This document shows, piece after piece, positions 9,168 to 17,799 of a stretch of 64,000 nt of DNA. Origin of the DNA: UBA3839 sp902776985 (GTDB lineage Bacteria; Bacteroidota; Bacteroidia; Bacteroidales; Bacteroidaceae); the NCBI GenBank assembly GCA_902776985.1, contig CACYSD010000007.1:96703-160702 (forward strand), given 5' to 3'. The translations under genes were made by a program, and so were the position numbers. The number at the start of each line of letters is the position of its first letter. Position 1 is the first letter of the stretch. The notes beneath the pieces were generated by a model. It worked only from the letters and a program-made list of their open reading frames with translations. It had not been told where the DNA came from and made no database searches.

Positions 9168-10733
9168 ATGTTACGTAAATATATATTCCTTGCTACACTG
9201 GCAATAATCAGTGTGACAAGTGCGGTGGCACAGTCTTCGGACACATTATTTGTGCGCTACGACAACCGATTCAAGGCAAATGCAGTGATTCCGCTTGAAG
9301 GTGCTGATTCCCTTATATTCTATCCGTCGAATGTGAGAATCTATCAAGGAGATAAGAGTACGGCACGTACCTATACTTCCATCCTCCCCAATCTTGCGGG
9401 TGAGTTCTCTTTTGTTAATCCCGGAAGAATTCTTCTTCAGGCAAATCAGTATTCTGGGAACAACTACACGAACGAACAGGCCACTTCTGGATACAATTTC
9501 AGCCATTCGATGGAGAGCGACCACTATGCAGTGTTCTGGGATGTAAGATATGGTAATGACCCGACAAAGATTCAATATCCAGGAGACGGAAATGTGGCAA
9601 ATGCCAAGACCATACTTAACATTTGCGAGCGCTGTTGGGATAAGTATGTGGAACTGGGATTCATCGTTCCTGGTGCGTCAACAACGGATAAGTATAAAAT
9701 CCAGCTTTATATACCTTACCAGAAGGAATGGCGCGCAGATGCCGCTGGTGACTGGGGCGTTGGATATGTTGGCAAAACAGGTATAGGTCACTTCAATCCC
9801 TGGGCTGCTGTGGCTCGTGGAGGTCACACCGTTGCACATGAGGTTGGACATACTTTCCAGTATCTGGTTTCTGCAGACATAGATGAGAATCATGGTTGGC
9901 GCTGGGGATATACCAGCGACGGCAGCGGTGACTGTGGATGGTGGGAGAGCTGTGCTGACTGGCAGGCTTATCAGTTGTTCCCGGAGCGTCAGTTTACCGA
10001 TGGTGAATACTTCGAACAGCACCTCGCCAATCATCACCTGAATCTTTTGCATGAAGACTGGCGTTATGCTTGCTGCTACATCCAGGACTACTGGGTGATG
10101 AAGTATGGCAAGGATTTCATCGGACGTATGTGGCGTGAGACACAGAAACCGGAAGACCCTGTTCAGACATATAAGCGTATGAACGGACTGACTCAGGATC
10201 AGTTCAATGATGAAATGATGGAGGGGTATATGCGTATGGCTACATGGGATATTGACGGAGTACGCGAGCGTGCAGCACACCGCATTGGTCAGCATAAGAA
10301 TTACTTGAAGAAAGTGTCCGGAACTACAGCCACATATAAAAGTGATGTGGATCACTGTATTCAGAACTACGGTTATACTATCATCAATATGAAGACTGCA
10401 AATGCAGGGACAGAGGTTAAGGCAGAGTTTACAGGGCTTGCAGGTGCAGATGGGTGGAACAAGGTGAATACGCAGTATGCTGGATGGCGATATGCCTTTG
10501 TGGCACTCTCGTCCGACGGAACACGAACATACGGCACTGTTCAGAAGGATAAGGAAGGAACTGCGTCACTCATCGTTCCGGAAAACTGTACCAATCTGTT
10601 CTTTGTGGTGATGGGTGCACCAACTCAGCACTGGCCGCATCCTTGGACTAGTGGCAAAGCCAGCAGCAGTTGGCCGCAGAATGAGGAACAATGGCCGTTC
10701 CAGGTAGCCTTTGTGAATACTACAGTGAAATAA
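9168..10733 (+). CDS. Secreted gluzincin-like putative metallopeptidase (DUF6055-like)
   Basis: The start is placed at the ATG at 9168 because it gives a clean signal peptide (MLRKYIFLATLAIISVTSAVAQ); an in-frame TTG at 9138 would add ten non-signal residues. The 521-residue product has H224-E-V-G-H228 and, 32 residues on, E260-S-C-A-D264. That is the HExxH...ExxxD arrangement of gluzincins such as thermolysin. The surrounding motif (TVAHEVGHTFQYLV, GWWESCADW) resembles the DUF6055 family as I recall it, whose members are uncharacterised. No sorting tail is apparent. Probably co-transcribed with the preceding gene. Metallopeptidase activity is inferred from motif spacing only. Confidence 0.72.
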   Translation: MLRKYIFLATLAIISVTSAVAQSSDTLFVRYDNRFKANAVIPLEGADSLIFYPSNVRIYQGDKSTARTYTSILPNLAGEFSFVNPGRILLQANQYSGNNYTNEQATSGYNFSHSMESDHYAVFWDVRYGNDPTKIQYPGDGNVANAKTILNICERCWDKYVELGFIVPGASTTDKYKIQLYIPYQKEWRADAAGDWGVGYVGKTGIGHFNPWAAVARGGHTVAHEVGHTFQYLVSADIDENHGWRWGYTSDGSGDCGWWESCADWQAYQLFPERQFTDGEYFEQHLANHHLNLLHEDWRYACCYIQDYWVMKYGKDFIGRMWRETQKPEDPVQTYKRMNGLTQDQFNDEMMEGYMRMATWDIDGVRERAAHRIGQHKNYLKKVSGTTATYKSDVDHCIQNYGYTIINMKTANAGTEVKAEFTGLAGADGWNKVNTQYAGWRYAFVALSSDGTRTYGTVQKDKEGTASLIVPENCTNLFFVVMGAPTQHWPHPWTSGKASSSWPQNEEQWPFQVAFVNTTVK

Positions 10734-10752
10734 TTACAATACACGAATGACA

Positions 10753-10790
10753 AATAAAGCCAATCTTAAAAAATTGAGATTGGCTTTATT
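10753..10790. terminator. Bidirectional intrinsic terminator between convergent genes
   Basis: A perfect 14-base stem, AATAAAGCCAATCT pairing with AGATTGGCTTTATT, with A/T runs on both sides. It lies between the stops of the gluzincin-like gene and recG. Confidence 0.88.
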
Positions 10791-10821
10791 GTTGGTTCTG
10801 TAAAACAAACTTCAACAGATT

Positions 10822-13050
10822 TTATGAGATGCTTCCCCAGTTGATATTGGTTTTCCGTAATTCTTGCAAACGACTCCATAGAATAGCGTTGACAGGATTC
10901 GTCTCTGCTTCGTCATCGTCAATAACCTGCTGGGCTGTATCGCGAGCCATCTGAAGCAGGATGCCGTCCTTAGCAAGGTTCGCAATTTTCAGGTCGAAGG
11001 CCATTCCGCTCTGCTGGGTGCCTTCAAGATCGCCTGGACCACGAAGTTTCAAATCCTGTTCAGCAATCTCAAAACCGTCGGTAGAGTCAACCATAATCTG
11101 TATGCGGCGACGGGTGTCGTTGCTGAGTTCATATTTGGTAACTAATATGCAGAACGACTGGTCTGCGCCTCTGCCCACACGTCCGCGGAGCTGATGCAAC
11201 TGACTCAGACCGAAGCGCTCAGCGTTTTCTATCACCATAACCGATGCGTTGGGCACATTTACGCCCACTTCAATGACTGTAGTGGCGACGAGAATCTGTG
11301 TCTCGCCTTGAGCGAAGAGACGCATCTGCTCGTCCTTTTCCGCAGGCTTCATCTGTCCATGTACTTTAGATACTTTACAGTCGGGAAAATCCTTCTGTAC
11401 TTGCTCGAATCCTTCCTCGAGATTTTTCATGTCCATTTTCTCACTTTCCTTGATGAGAGGGTAGACGATGTAGATCTGTCGACCAAGGTCAATTTGCTTG
11501 CGAATGGCTTGATTGAGCGAAAGACGGTGGCGGTCGTACTGGTGTATGGTCTGAATAGGTTTGCGGCCTGGTGGAAGTTCATCTATGACGCTTACGTCGA
11601 GGTCTCCATAGAGTGTCATTGCCAGAGTTCGAGGAATAGGAGTTGCAGTCATGACAAGCACGTGAGGTGGTGTGGGATTCTTCTGCCACAGTTTGGCTCT
11701 TTGTGCCACTCCGAAACGGTGCTGCTCGTCAATGATTACCAGTCCGAGGTTGGCAAAAGCTACATTCTCCTCAATTACGGCATGAGTTCCTACAAGAATG
11801 TGGATGTCGCCTGTTAACAGTGCCTGAAGTAAGGCAGCGCGACGTTTACCCTTTACCGAACCGGTGAGCAGTTCTACACGTACAGACATTCCTTCAAGCT
11901 GTCGCTGGAGTGTCTGTAGATGCTGCTCAGCCAGAATCTCGGTTGGAGCCATGATACAAGCCTGATAGCCGTTGTCGATGGCGATGAGTGAGCACATCAG
12001 GGCAACAAGTGTCTTTCCGCTTCCTACATCACCCTGAAGCAGACGGTTCATCTGACGTCCGCTTCCCATGTCGGTGCGTATTTCTCTGATCACACGTTTC
12101 TGTGCTCCTGTGAGAGGGAAGGGCAAGTGGTTGTAGTAGAAATCGTTGAAGTTGTTGCCTACTTTGCTGCAAACCAATCCGCGGTAGTGACGTTGACGGT
12201 CGCGTGCGTACCTTAATATATTAAGCTGTACGTAGAAGAGTTCCTCGAACTTCAATCTGGCCTGTGCCCTACGCAGAGAATCGGATGAAGTGGGGTAGTG
12301 GATTTGGCGCATAGCCTCGTCGCGCGACATGAGATGATGACGTTCCACAATATACTGCGGCAGTGTCTCCGCAATCGGCTGGTCAAGCATGCGCAATAGG
12401 GTTGCGGTGAGCTTAGATATTGTAGAAGTAGTCAGCCCGCGCTTCTTCATCTTCTCCGATGTGTGATAGATGGGGCGGAATGGAGAAGAAGACCCTCCCC
12501 CTTGCCCCTCCCTGCGAGGGATGGGAGAAGTTTGATATGTATCTGTATCTAAATGTATGGTGGTTTGTGAATTCCCTTCATCGGAAAAGAGGTAACCACT
12601 CCCTCCCATTACAGGAGTGGGTAAGGGAAGGGGTCTTCCTTCCCCCTTCTCTATTTCCGGATGTGCAATGTTGTATCGTCCCTTGAATGGTTGGGGTTTG
12701 CCGAAAACAATATATGGTTGGTTTTGTTGGTAAGTCTGAGAGATATATTTCGTTCCTTGAAACCAAACAAGGTCTATCACTCCCGTTCCATCGCTGAAAT
12801 GTGCTATGAGTCGTTTCTTGGCTCCCTCTCCTTGTGTCTCGAACGAAAGAATCTGTCCCGCCAGCTGTACATAAGGCATTGTCCCGTTTATATCGCTGAT
12901 GCGGTAAAAATTGGAGCGGTCTATATGGCGGAAGGGATAATACTCAAGCAAGTCCCCGACAGTTGTTATGCCGAGTTCTTTCTGTAGTAGTTCTGCTCTG
13001 TGCGGACCTACTCCCTGTAAGTATTTTATATCCTGATCGAGACGCAACAT
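10822..13050 (-). CDS. recG: ATP-dependent DNA helicase RecG with repeat-derived insertion
   Basis: 742 residues, compared with about 700 usual for Bacteroidetes RecG. RecG remodels stalled replication forks and branched DNA. The wedge/OB domain (~1-135), Walker A (QGDVGSGKT), DEQH box (VIIDEQHRFG), MTATPIPRT motif and C-terminal RecG signature (QLHQLRGRVGRG) are all intact. Between HPEIE (131) and RPIYHTSEK (~192) sits a low-complexity Pro/Gly/Ser segment, residues ~136-190. It is encoded by two inverted copies of the C-rich palindromic repeat (12491-12530 and 12593-12635) plus the DNA between them. The frame is kept, so the protein is probably functional with an added loop. A likely promoter lies at 13073-13103. 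Confidence 0.95.
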   Translation of the reverse strand: MLRLDQDIKYLQGVGPHRAELLQKELGITTVGDLLEYYPFRHIDRSNFYRISDINGTMPYVQLAGQILSFETQGEGAKKRLIAHFSDGTGVIDLVWFQGTKYISQTYQQNQPYIVFGKPQPFKGRYNIAHPEIEKGEGRPLPLPTPVMGGSGYLFSDEGNSQTTIHLDTDTYQTSPIPRREGQGGGSSSPFRPIYHTSEKMKKRGLTTSTISKLTATLLRMLDQPIAETLPQYIVERHHLMSRDEAMRQIHYPTSSDSLRRAQARLKFEELFYVQLNILRYARDRQRHYRGLVCSKVGNNFNDFYYNHLPFPLTGAQKRVIREIRTDMGSGRQMNRLLQGDVGSGKTLVALMCSLIAIDNGYQACIMAPTEILAEQHLQTLQRQLEGMSVRVELLTGSVKGKRRAALLQALLTGDIHILVGTHAVIEENVAFANLGLVIIDEQHRFGVAQRAKLWQKNPTPPHVLVMTATPIPRTLAMTLYGDLDVSVIDELPPGRKPIQTIHQYDRHRLSLNQAIRKQIDLGRQIYIVYPLIKESEKMDMKNLEEGFEQVQKDFPDCKVSKVHGQMKPAEKDEQMRLFAQGETQILVATTVIEVGVNVPNASVMVIENAERFGLSQLHQLRGRVGRGADQSFCILVTKYELSNDTRRRIQIMVDSTDGFEIAEQDLKLRGPGDLEGTQQSGMAFDLKIANLAKDGILLQMARDTAQQVIDDDEAETNPVNAILWSRLQELRKTNINWGSIS
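12491..12530 (+). repeat. C-rich REP-like palindrome, copy inside recG
   Basis: Starts GACCCTCCCCCTTGCCCCTC and continues through a CCCTGCGAGGG dyad to GGAGAAGT. It belongs to the family also found at 12593, 32430, 33057, 38974 and (degenerate) 47368. Confidence 0.8.
12593..12635 (-). repeat. C-rich REP-like palindrome, second copy inside recG, inverted
   Basis: On the minus strand it begins GACCCCTTCCCTTACCC and ends GGGAGTGGTTACC, aligning with the other copies. Together with 12491-12530 it forms an outward-facing inverted pair about 60 bases apart within the recG reading frame. Confidence 0.78.
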
Positions 13051-13072
13051 AATATAATTGCCTTTAACGCCA

Positions 13073-13103
13073 CAAAATTACGCTTTTCTTCTGAAAAAAC
13101 AAA
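13073..13103 (-). promoter_or_regulatory. recG promoter
   Basis: On the minus strand: TTTG (13100-13103), exactly 19 bases, TAATTTTG (13073-13080), about 20 bases upstream of the recG ATG at 13050. Confidence 0.7.
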
Positions 13104-13243
13104 CACTCTGCCGTCAATCACAGTGTATTTCATAGAGAATAACGATTGTAATGCATATTTTTCAACGTTTTTTTTTTGCAGTTTTTGTAATTTTTTGTTC
13201 CTTTGTGCGATATTTTGAATTATTTAACATTAACAGAAGTATT

Positions 13244-13981
13244 ATGAAGAAAATTTTAGCTATCGCCATTCTGTCAGTAATGATGGTAGGTAAGGCTGCC
13301 GCTCAGGAGTCTTCAAGCAGCAAATGGTCACTCGACACACGTGCGTGGTCAACAAACTATTTTGCATCTATGTTGTACAGTGGTATAACCAGTATTGTAA
13401 AGCACTATGCGTTTGATGGCAATACCGCAGATTCCCTGATTGTGGAGCGCATCGTTCCTTCTTTCGATTTGGTGTTCCCTGTCGGAATGGGAAAGAAAGG
13501 TCTTGACATCTATGGTCCTTATCACTATGCATTTGGTAATCCTTTCAAGCACATTGGTGACTATGCTTTTGGTGTTGATGCTTCATTCAAAGCCTCTACA
13601 GTAGGCTTCTATGCAGGAGCATATTTCAAGAGCCAGGAAATCCGCTTCAAGCATAGCCTGGGTAATCTTCGCGGATACTACTTCCAGCCACGTGCCGGTA
13701 TTATCGTCGGTGGCAAGAGCGCAGCATTCGAAGCAGGTGTCTTCTACGATGCCGTTACAGGTTGCAGCGGCTCTTGTACTAACAATCCTGATAAAGACTG
13801 CCTGAAGGGTGGCTGGGGTCTCGACTTCGCTCTCTCTTCAAAGTACAACAATGGTAAGGGTGCATGCATTCTTCAGTTCTCAATGCCTTTGCACAACTTC
13901 CTTGACACGAAGTATCCAGGAAATGCGGGATTGAAGCGCAAGGTTGGCTACATCATGCTTACACAGCGTGTTTATTTGTAA
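13244..13981 (+). CDS. Probable outer-membrane beta-barrel protein
   Basis: The ATG at 13244 is chosen because it begins a standard signal peptide (MKKILAIAILSVMMVGKAAAQ); an upstream ATG at 13151 would add 31 hydrophobic residues from AT-rich leader DNA. The mature part has alternating aromatic/polar strands (FGVDASFKASTVGFYAGAYF and similar) and ends in an aromatic-containing strand (LTQRVYL), as expected of a small outer-membrane barrel. A short Cys-rich loop (CSGSCTNNPDKDC) may be disulfide bonded. No named family recognised. A terminator follows at 14004. Confidence 0.7.
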   Translation: MKKILAIAILSVMMVGKAAAQESSSSKWSLDTRAWSTNYFASMLYSGITSIVKHYAFDGNTADSLIVERIVPSFDLVFPVGMGKKGLDIYGPYHYAFGNPFKHIGDYAFGVDASFKASTVGFYAGAYFKSQEIRFKHSLGNLRGYYFQPRAGIIVGGKSAAFEAGVFYDAVTGCSGSCTNNPDKDCLKGGWGLDFALSSKYNNGKGACILQFSMPLHNFLDTKYPGNAGLKRKVGYIMLTQRVYL

Positions 13982-14003
13982 TCGAAACTAAAACTTTCAC
14001 CAT

Positions 14004-14038
14004 AAACCTCGGAACAGTTACTGCTCCGAGGTTTTTTT
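14004..14038 (+). terminator. Intrinsic terminator
   Basis: AAACCTCGGA with CAG pairs with CTG and TCCGAGGTTT around a three-base loop, followed by a T-run. It ends the outer-membrane protein transcript. Confidence 0.92.
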
Positions 14039-14167
14039 GTGACTTTGCTCACTCCTTTTTCTTCTCATTTTTTTATGCAAAACTAATTATAAAATCGTAC
14101 GAAAAATCGCGTTTGTAAAAACTTTTTGTAATTTTTTCTGCATATTTTGAAGATTTTTGTAAGTTTT

Positions 14168-14199
14168 TTTGGTAGTTTTGTTGAAAAGTGTTTACTTTG
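14168..14199 (+). promoter_or_regulatory. Likely gdhA promoter in an AT-rich leader region
   Basis: TTTG (14168-14171), 20 bases, TTACTTTG (14192-14199), close to consensus. The rest of the 335-base gap from 13981 to the gdhA ATG at 14316 is AT-rich with runs of T; nothing else was recognised apart from the terminator at 14004. The leader is ~110 bases. Confidence 0.55.
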
Positions 14200-14315
14200 C
14201 ACTCGAAAATAAAAGAAAAATGGTTTTTTAGGTTTTTTATCCTACACGAACACCAATTATTATTTAACGCGATTTTTAATTATTTCATTTATTAATACTA
14301 AACAAGAAAAAAATT

Positions 14316-15656
14316 ATGGATGCAAAGAAAGTTTTAGCAGACCTTCAACGTCGTTTTCCAAACGAACCAGAGTATCATCAAGCAGTGGAAGAAGTACTCA
14401 GCACTATTGAGGAAGAGTACAACAAACACCCGGAGTTTGACAAGGTGAACCTTGTTGAGCGCCTCTGCATTCCTGATCGTATTTATCAGTTCCGTGTTAC
14501 TTGGACAGACGACAAGGGCAACATCCAGACAAATATGGGTTACCGCGTACAGCACAACAATGCTATCGGTCCCTACAAAGGCGGTATCCGTTTCCACTCA
14601 AGCGTAAACCTCGGAATCCTGAAGTTCCTCGCTTTCGAACAGACTTTCAAGAACTCACTCACAACTCTGCCTATGGGTGGTGGTAAGGGTGGTTCAGACT
14701 TCTCTCCACGTGGAAAGAGCAACGCAGAAGTTATGCGTTTCTGCCAGGCTTTCATGCTCGAACTTACTCGTCACATCGGTCCAGACGTAGATGTACCTGC
14801 AGGTGACATCGGTGTAGGTGGACGTGAAGTAGGTTTCATGTTCGGTATGTACAAGAAGCTCACTCGTGAATTCTCTGGAGTCCTCACAGGTAAGGGTCTT
14901 GAATTCGGTGGTTCTCTCATCCGTCCTGAAGCAACTGGTTACGGTACAGTTTACTTCCTCCGTGCAATGCTCAAGACTAAGGGCGACAGCATAGAAGGTA
15001 AGAAGGTGCTGATTTCTGGTGCTGGTAACGTGGCACAGTATGCCGCAGAAAAGGTTCTCCAGCTTGGCGGTAAGGTTATGACTATGTCTGACTCAGACGG
15101 TTATATCTACGATCCAGACGGAATTGACCGTGCTAAACTTGACTACATCATGGAGCTTAAGAACGTATACCGTGGACGTATCCGTGAATATGTTGACCAG
15201 TATCCATCAGCTAAATATGTTGGCGACGGTGCTAAGCCTTGGTTCGAAAAGGCAGATATCGCACTTCCTTGCGCAACTCAGAACGAACTCAACGAAGAGC
15301 AGGCTAAGGCTCTTGTTGCAAACGGTGTAATCGCTGTAGCTGAAGGTGCAAACATGCCATCTACTCCAGGTGCAATCCGCGTATTCCAGGAGGCTAAGAT
15401 TCTCTACTCTCCAGGTAAGGCTTCTAACGCCGGTGGTGTATCTGTCAGCGGTCTTGAAATGTCACAGAACTCAGAGCGTCTGAGCTGGTCTTCTGAAGAA
15501 GTTGACGCTAAGCTCCTCTGGATTATGGAGAACATCCACGAGAACTGCGTGAAGTACGGTACTGAGGCTGACGGTTACGTCAACTACGTGAAGGGTGCTA
15601 ACGTTGCCGGCTTCATGAAAGTTGCTAAAGCAATGATGGCACAGGGAATTGTGTAA
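14316..15656 (+). CDS. gdhA: NADP-type glutamate dehydrogenase
   Basis: 446 residues, the usual length of hexameric small-subunit GDH (EC 1.4.1.4), which makes glutamate from 2-oxoglutarate and ammonium in the cytoplasm. The catalytic-lysine region (PMGGGKGGSDF), the conserved VPAGDIGVGGREVGF segment and a Rossmann GAGNVAQYAAEK motif are intact. This is the main ammonium-assimilation enzyme in many gut Bacteroidetes (known for the group). The codons look strongly biased (GGT, CGT, AAG), suggesting high expression. The last seven codons and stop are the first unit of an 86-base tandem repeat. Confidence 0.96.
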   Translation: MDAKKVLADLQRRFPNEPEYHQAVEEVLSTIEEEYNKHPEFDKVNLVERLCIPDRIYQFRVTWTDDKGNIQTNMGYRVQHNNAIGPYKGGIRFHSSVNLGILKFLAFEQTFKNSLTTLPMGGGKGGSDFSPRGKSNAEVMRFCQAFMLELTRHIGPDVDVPAGDIGVGGREVGFMFGMYKKLTREFSGVLTGKGLEFGGSLIRPEATGYGTVYFLRAMLKTKGDSIEGKKVLISGAGNVAQYAAEKVLQLGGKVMTMSDSDGYIYDPDGIDRAKLDYIMELKNVYRGRIREYVDQYPSAKYVGDGAKPWFEKADIALPCATQNELNEEQAKALVANGVIAVAEGANMPSTPGAIRVFQEAKILYSPGKASNAGGVSVSGLEMSQNSERLSWSSEEVDAKLLWIMENIHENCVKYGTEADGYVNYVKGANVAGFMKVAKAMMAQGIV

Positions 15657-15828
15657 TCAATTTCCGCCTGAATGCGAGGAAAACTTCGGCGTAGCGTAGC
15701 GAAGCCAACGTTTTTCTGCAGATGGCACAGGGAATTGTGTAATCAATTTCCGCCTGAATGCGAGGAAAACTTCGGCGTAGCGTAGCGAAGTCAACGTTTA
15801 TCTGCGGATGGCACAGGGAATTGTGTAA
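15635..15828 (+). repeat. 86-base tandem repeat that includes the gdhA 3' end
   Basis: Two full units (15635-15720 and 15721-15806) and a 22-base partial third (15807-15828). Each unit begins with the last codons of gdhA (GATGGCACAGGGAATTGTG and the TAA). The two full units differ at only a few bases (for example GAAGCC versus GAAGTC). Each unit also contains GCGTAGCGTAGCG. Confidence 0.93.
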
Positions 15829-15866
15829 AATTCCAAGATAGTTGTTTTCATAAACGTTATATGTGA

Positions 15867-15908
15867 GAGACGCTTGTGTCCGAGAGGGCGCAAGCGTCTC
15901 GTTTTTTT
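15867..15908 (+). terminator. gdhA terminator
   Basis: GAGACGCTTG (15867-15876) pairs with CAAGCGTCTC (15891-15900), followed by G and seven T. It lies after the repeated gdhA tail. The remaining bases to 16149 hold a possible -7 box and an A-rich repeat copy. Confidence 0.92.
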
Positions 15909-15994
15909 GTATTGTTGCTTCTGGGTTTCGATAAAAAAACTTAAAAAAAAGCATAAAGTGAAGAAGTGGAATTTATCATAAGATGAAAACATAT

Positions 15995-16138
15995 ATATTT
16001 GCAGTGAAAATGAAGACAGATGATTTTTCAAAATTAATTATTTATTATTATAAGGCGTTGGCGGAATAACTATATAACGTAAAGATGACAATAAAGCGCC
16101 TTAAAAACTTAAAAACTCAAAAACTTAAAAACTCAAAT
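15995..16138 (+). promoter_or_regulatory. Possible promoter and A-rich repeat leader of the export operon
   Basis: TATATTTG at 15995-16002 fits the -7 consensus, though no clear -33 was seen. A copy of the AACTTAAAAA/AACTCAAAAA repeat occupies 16099-16138, just before the ATG at 16149. Confidence 0.45.
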
Positions 16139-16148
16139 ATAATGCGAT

Positions 16149-17051
16149 ATGAGAAATAGTGTGTATTTACTGGCAATTTGTGCTACTCTTGGACTTAACA
16201 CCCTGACTTCATGCCAGTCGTGTGTCGATGCTGCCAATAAAGCAAAGGAAGCCATTGAGGAAAAGGCTAATGACCGTACCTCACCACGTTATCTGCGTGA
16301 TTCGGAAGAGTGGGGCAAGGTTGTGAAGAATAGAATAGATGTTACGGATTTCTCCCAGCTCGAGGCTGTAGGACTGGTTGACATTGTATATGAGCAAAAG
16401 GATTCCTTCTCAGTCTATGTACATGGAAACGAGAAAGTGCTCGACCTCTATGACTTTGAAGTGAATAACGGCAAGCTCCAGGCTAAGTTCAAGTCCGACG
16501 AGAAAGGTCGCAAAACCATGCCAGCCATACGCATTTATGTGGAAGCTCCCAATGTTGATTTTATTCATATGTCAGGCTCTGGTGACGTCTATCTCACATC
16601 TCCTGCCATCCTTGAGGGCGATTTGACCATTACCATCGACGGCAGTGGTGATATTGACATAAAGGATCTCAGTTGCGCTGCATTTAAGGTTCAGATAAAC
16701 GGAAGTGGTGATTTCAATATGGATAATCTGGAGTGTGAGAACGCCAGTATGACAGTTAATGGTTCTGGTGATGTCAAAGCAGCCAGCGTGGCTTGTATGG
16801 ACGATGCGTCATTTGTGATAAACGGTTCCGGAGACATCAACAGCAGTGTCACTTGCCGCAATCTTCATGCAGAGTTGAATGGCGACGGAGAGGCTAAATT
16901 CAACGTAAAAAGCACTCTTGTAGAAGCGATTAGTGTGGGCAAGGGCGAGATTGAGTTGAAAGGTACTACAAAGAAATTCATAAAGCAGAAGAGAGGACTT
17001 GGAAAGATTGTCAGCAAGGATCTCGAAGCTGACGATGTCGAATTACGATAA
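16149..17051 (+). CDS. GIN-domain (DUF2807) lipoprotein
   Basis: 300 residues. The lipobox LTSC at ~19-22 marks a lipoprotein, probably outer-membrane anchored. Residues ~75-290 form a right-handed-helix-like repeat of G-S-G-D turns (MSGSGDVY, DGSGDIDI, NGSGDFNM, NGSGDVKA, NGSGDINS, NGDGEAKF), the hallmark of the DUF2807 putative head-GIN domain. Molecular function is unknown. It is the first gene of a tightly packed cluster with an ABC/RND-type exporter (next ATG ten bases after its stop). Confidence 0.88.
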   Translation: MRNSVYLLAICATLGLNTLTSCQSCVDAANKAKEAIEEKANDRTSPRYLRDSEEWGKVVKNRIDVTDFSQLEAVGLVDIVYEQKDSFSVYVHGNEKVLDLYDFEVNNGKLQAKFKSDEKGRKTMPAIRIYVEAPNVDFIHMSGSGDVYLTSPAILEGDLTITIDGSGDIDIKDLSCAAFKVQINGSGDFNMDNLECENASMTVNGSGDVKAASVACMDDASFVINGSGDINSSVTCRNLHAELNGDGEAKFNVKSTLVEAISVGKGEIELKGTTKKFIKQKRGLGKIVSKDLEADDVELR

Positions 17052-17060
17052 TTTCCCGGA

Positions 17061-17777
17061 ATGATACATCTTGAGAATATCCACAAAACCTATCGTGGAG
17101 GAAATGATCTGCATGTGCTCAAGGGCATAAACCTTGACATTGCCAAGGGAGAGTTTGTCAGTATTATGGGTGCATCAGGTTCGGGCAAGTCAACTCTTCT
17201 CAACATCCTTGGTATTCTTGATGACTATGATGAGGGTGTTTACACGCTTGACGGTACGCTTATTCGCGGATTGAGTGAGGTACGCGCTGCTGATTTCCGC
17301 AATCGCATGATAGGCTTTATATTCCAGTCGTTCAACCTTATTCCTTTTAAGGATGCAATGGAAAACGTGGCTCTCCCGTTGTTCTACCAGGGTGTGCCGC
17401 GAAGAAAAAGAAATGCACTTGCACTTGAATATCTCGACAAATTGGGACTGAAAGAGTGGGCACACCATCTGCCAAATCAGTTGTCGGGAGGTCAGAAACA
17501 GCGAGTCGCCATTGCCCGAGCACTTATCACCCAGCCAAAAATTATTCTAGCCGACGAACCCACAGGTGCGTTGGACAGTAAAACAAGTATCGAAGTGATG
17601 CAGATACTTAAGCAGCTGCATGACGACGGCATGACCATTGTGGTTGTGACTCATGAGAGTGGAGTGGCATATCAGGCTGAAAAAATTGTTCATATCAAGG
17701 ATGGGCTGATAGGTGACATCGAACTTGTCACCGAACAGTCAAGAACGCCTTTCTCTATGAACGGCATGATGAAATAA
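17061..17777 (+). CDS. ABC transporter ATP-binding protein, MacB/LolD type
   Basis: 238 residues. Walker A GASGSGKS at 37-44, signature LSGGQKQR from 141, and Walker B IILADEPTGALD from 161 are intact. The sequence style (FQSFNLIPF, EPTGALDSKTS) is that of the MacB/LolD/FtsE group, which drives mechanotransmission by MacB-fold permeases rather than classical transport. It works with the two permeases that follow. Confidence 0.94.
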   Translation: MIHLENIHKTYRGGNDLHVLKGINLDIAKGEFVSIMGASGSGKSTLLNILGILDDYDEGVYTLDGTLIRGLSEVRAADFRNRMIGFIFQSFNLIPFKDAMENVALPLFYQGVPRRKRNALALEYLDKLGLKEWAHHLPNQLSGGQKQRVAIARALITQPKIILADEPTGALDSKTSIEVMQILKQLHDDGMTIVVVTHESGVAYQAEKIVHIKDGLIGDIELVTEQSRTPFSMNGMMK

Positions 17778-17799
17778 AAAAAGAACACAACAAACATAA

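Noticed and set aside
15635..15828. CRISPR-like array
   Set aside because: Units are adjacent with no spacers, and no cas genes are present. The same applies to the A-rich and heptamer repeats.
15625..15954. 109-codon frame on the minus strand across the gdhA tail repeats
   Set aside because: It reads through the 86-base units and the terminator; not a gene.
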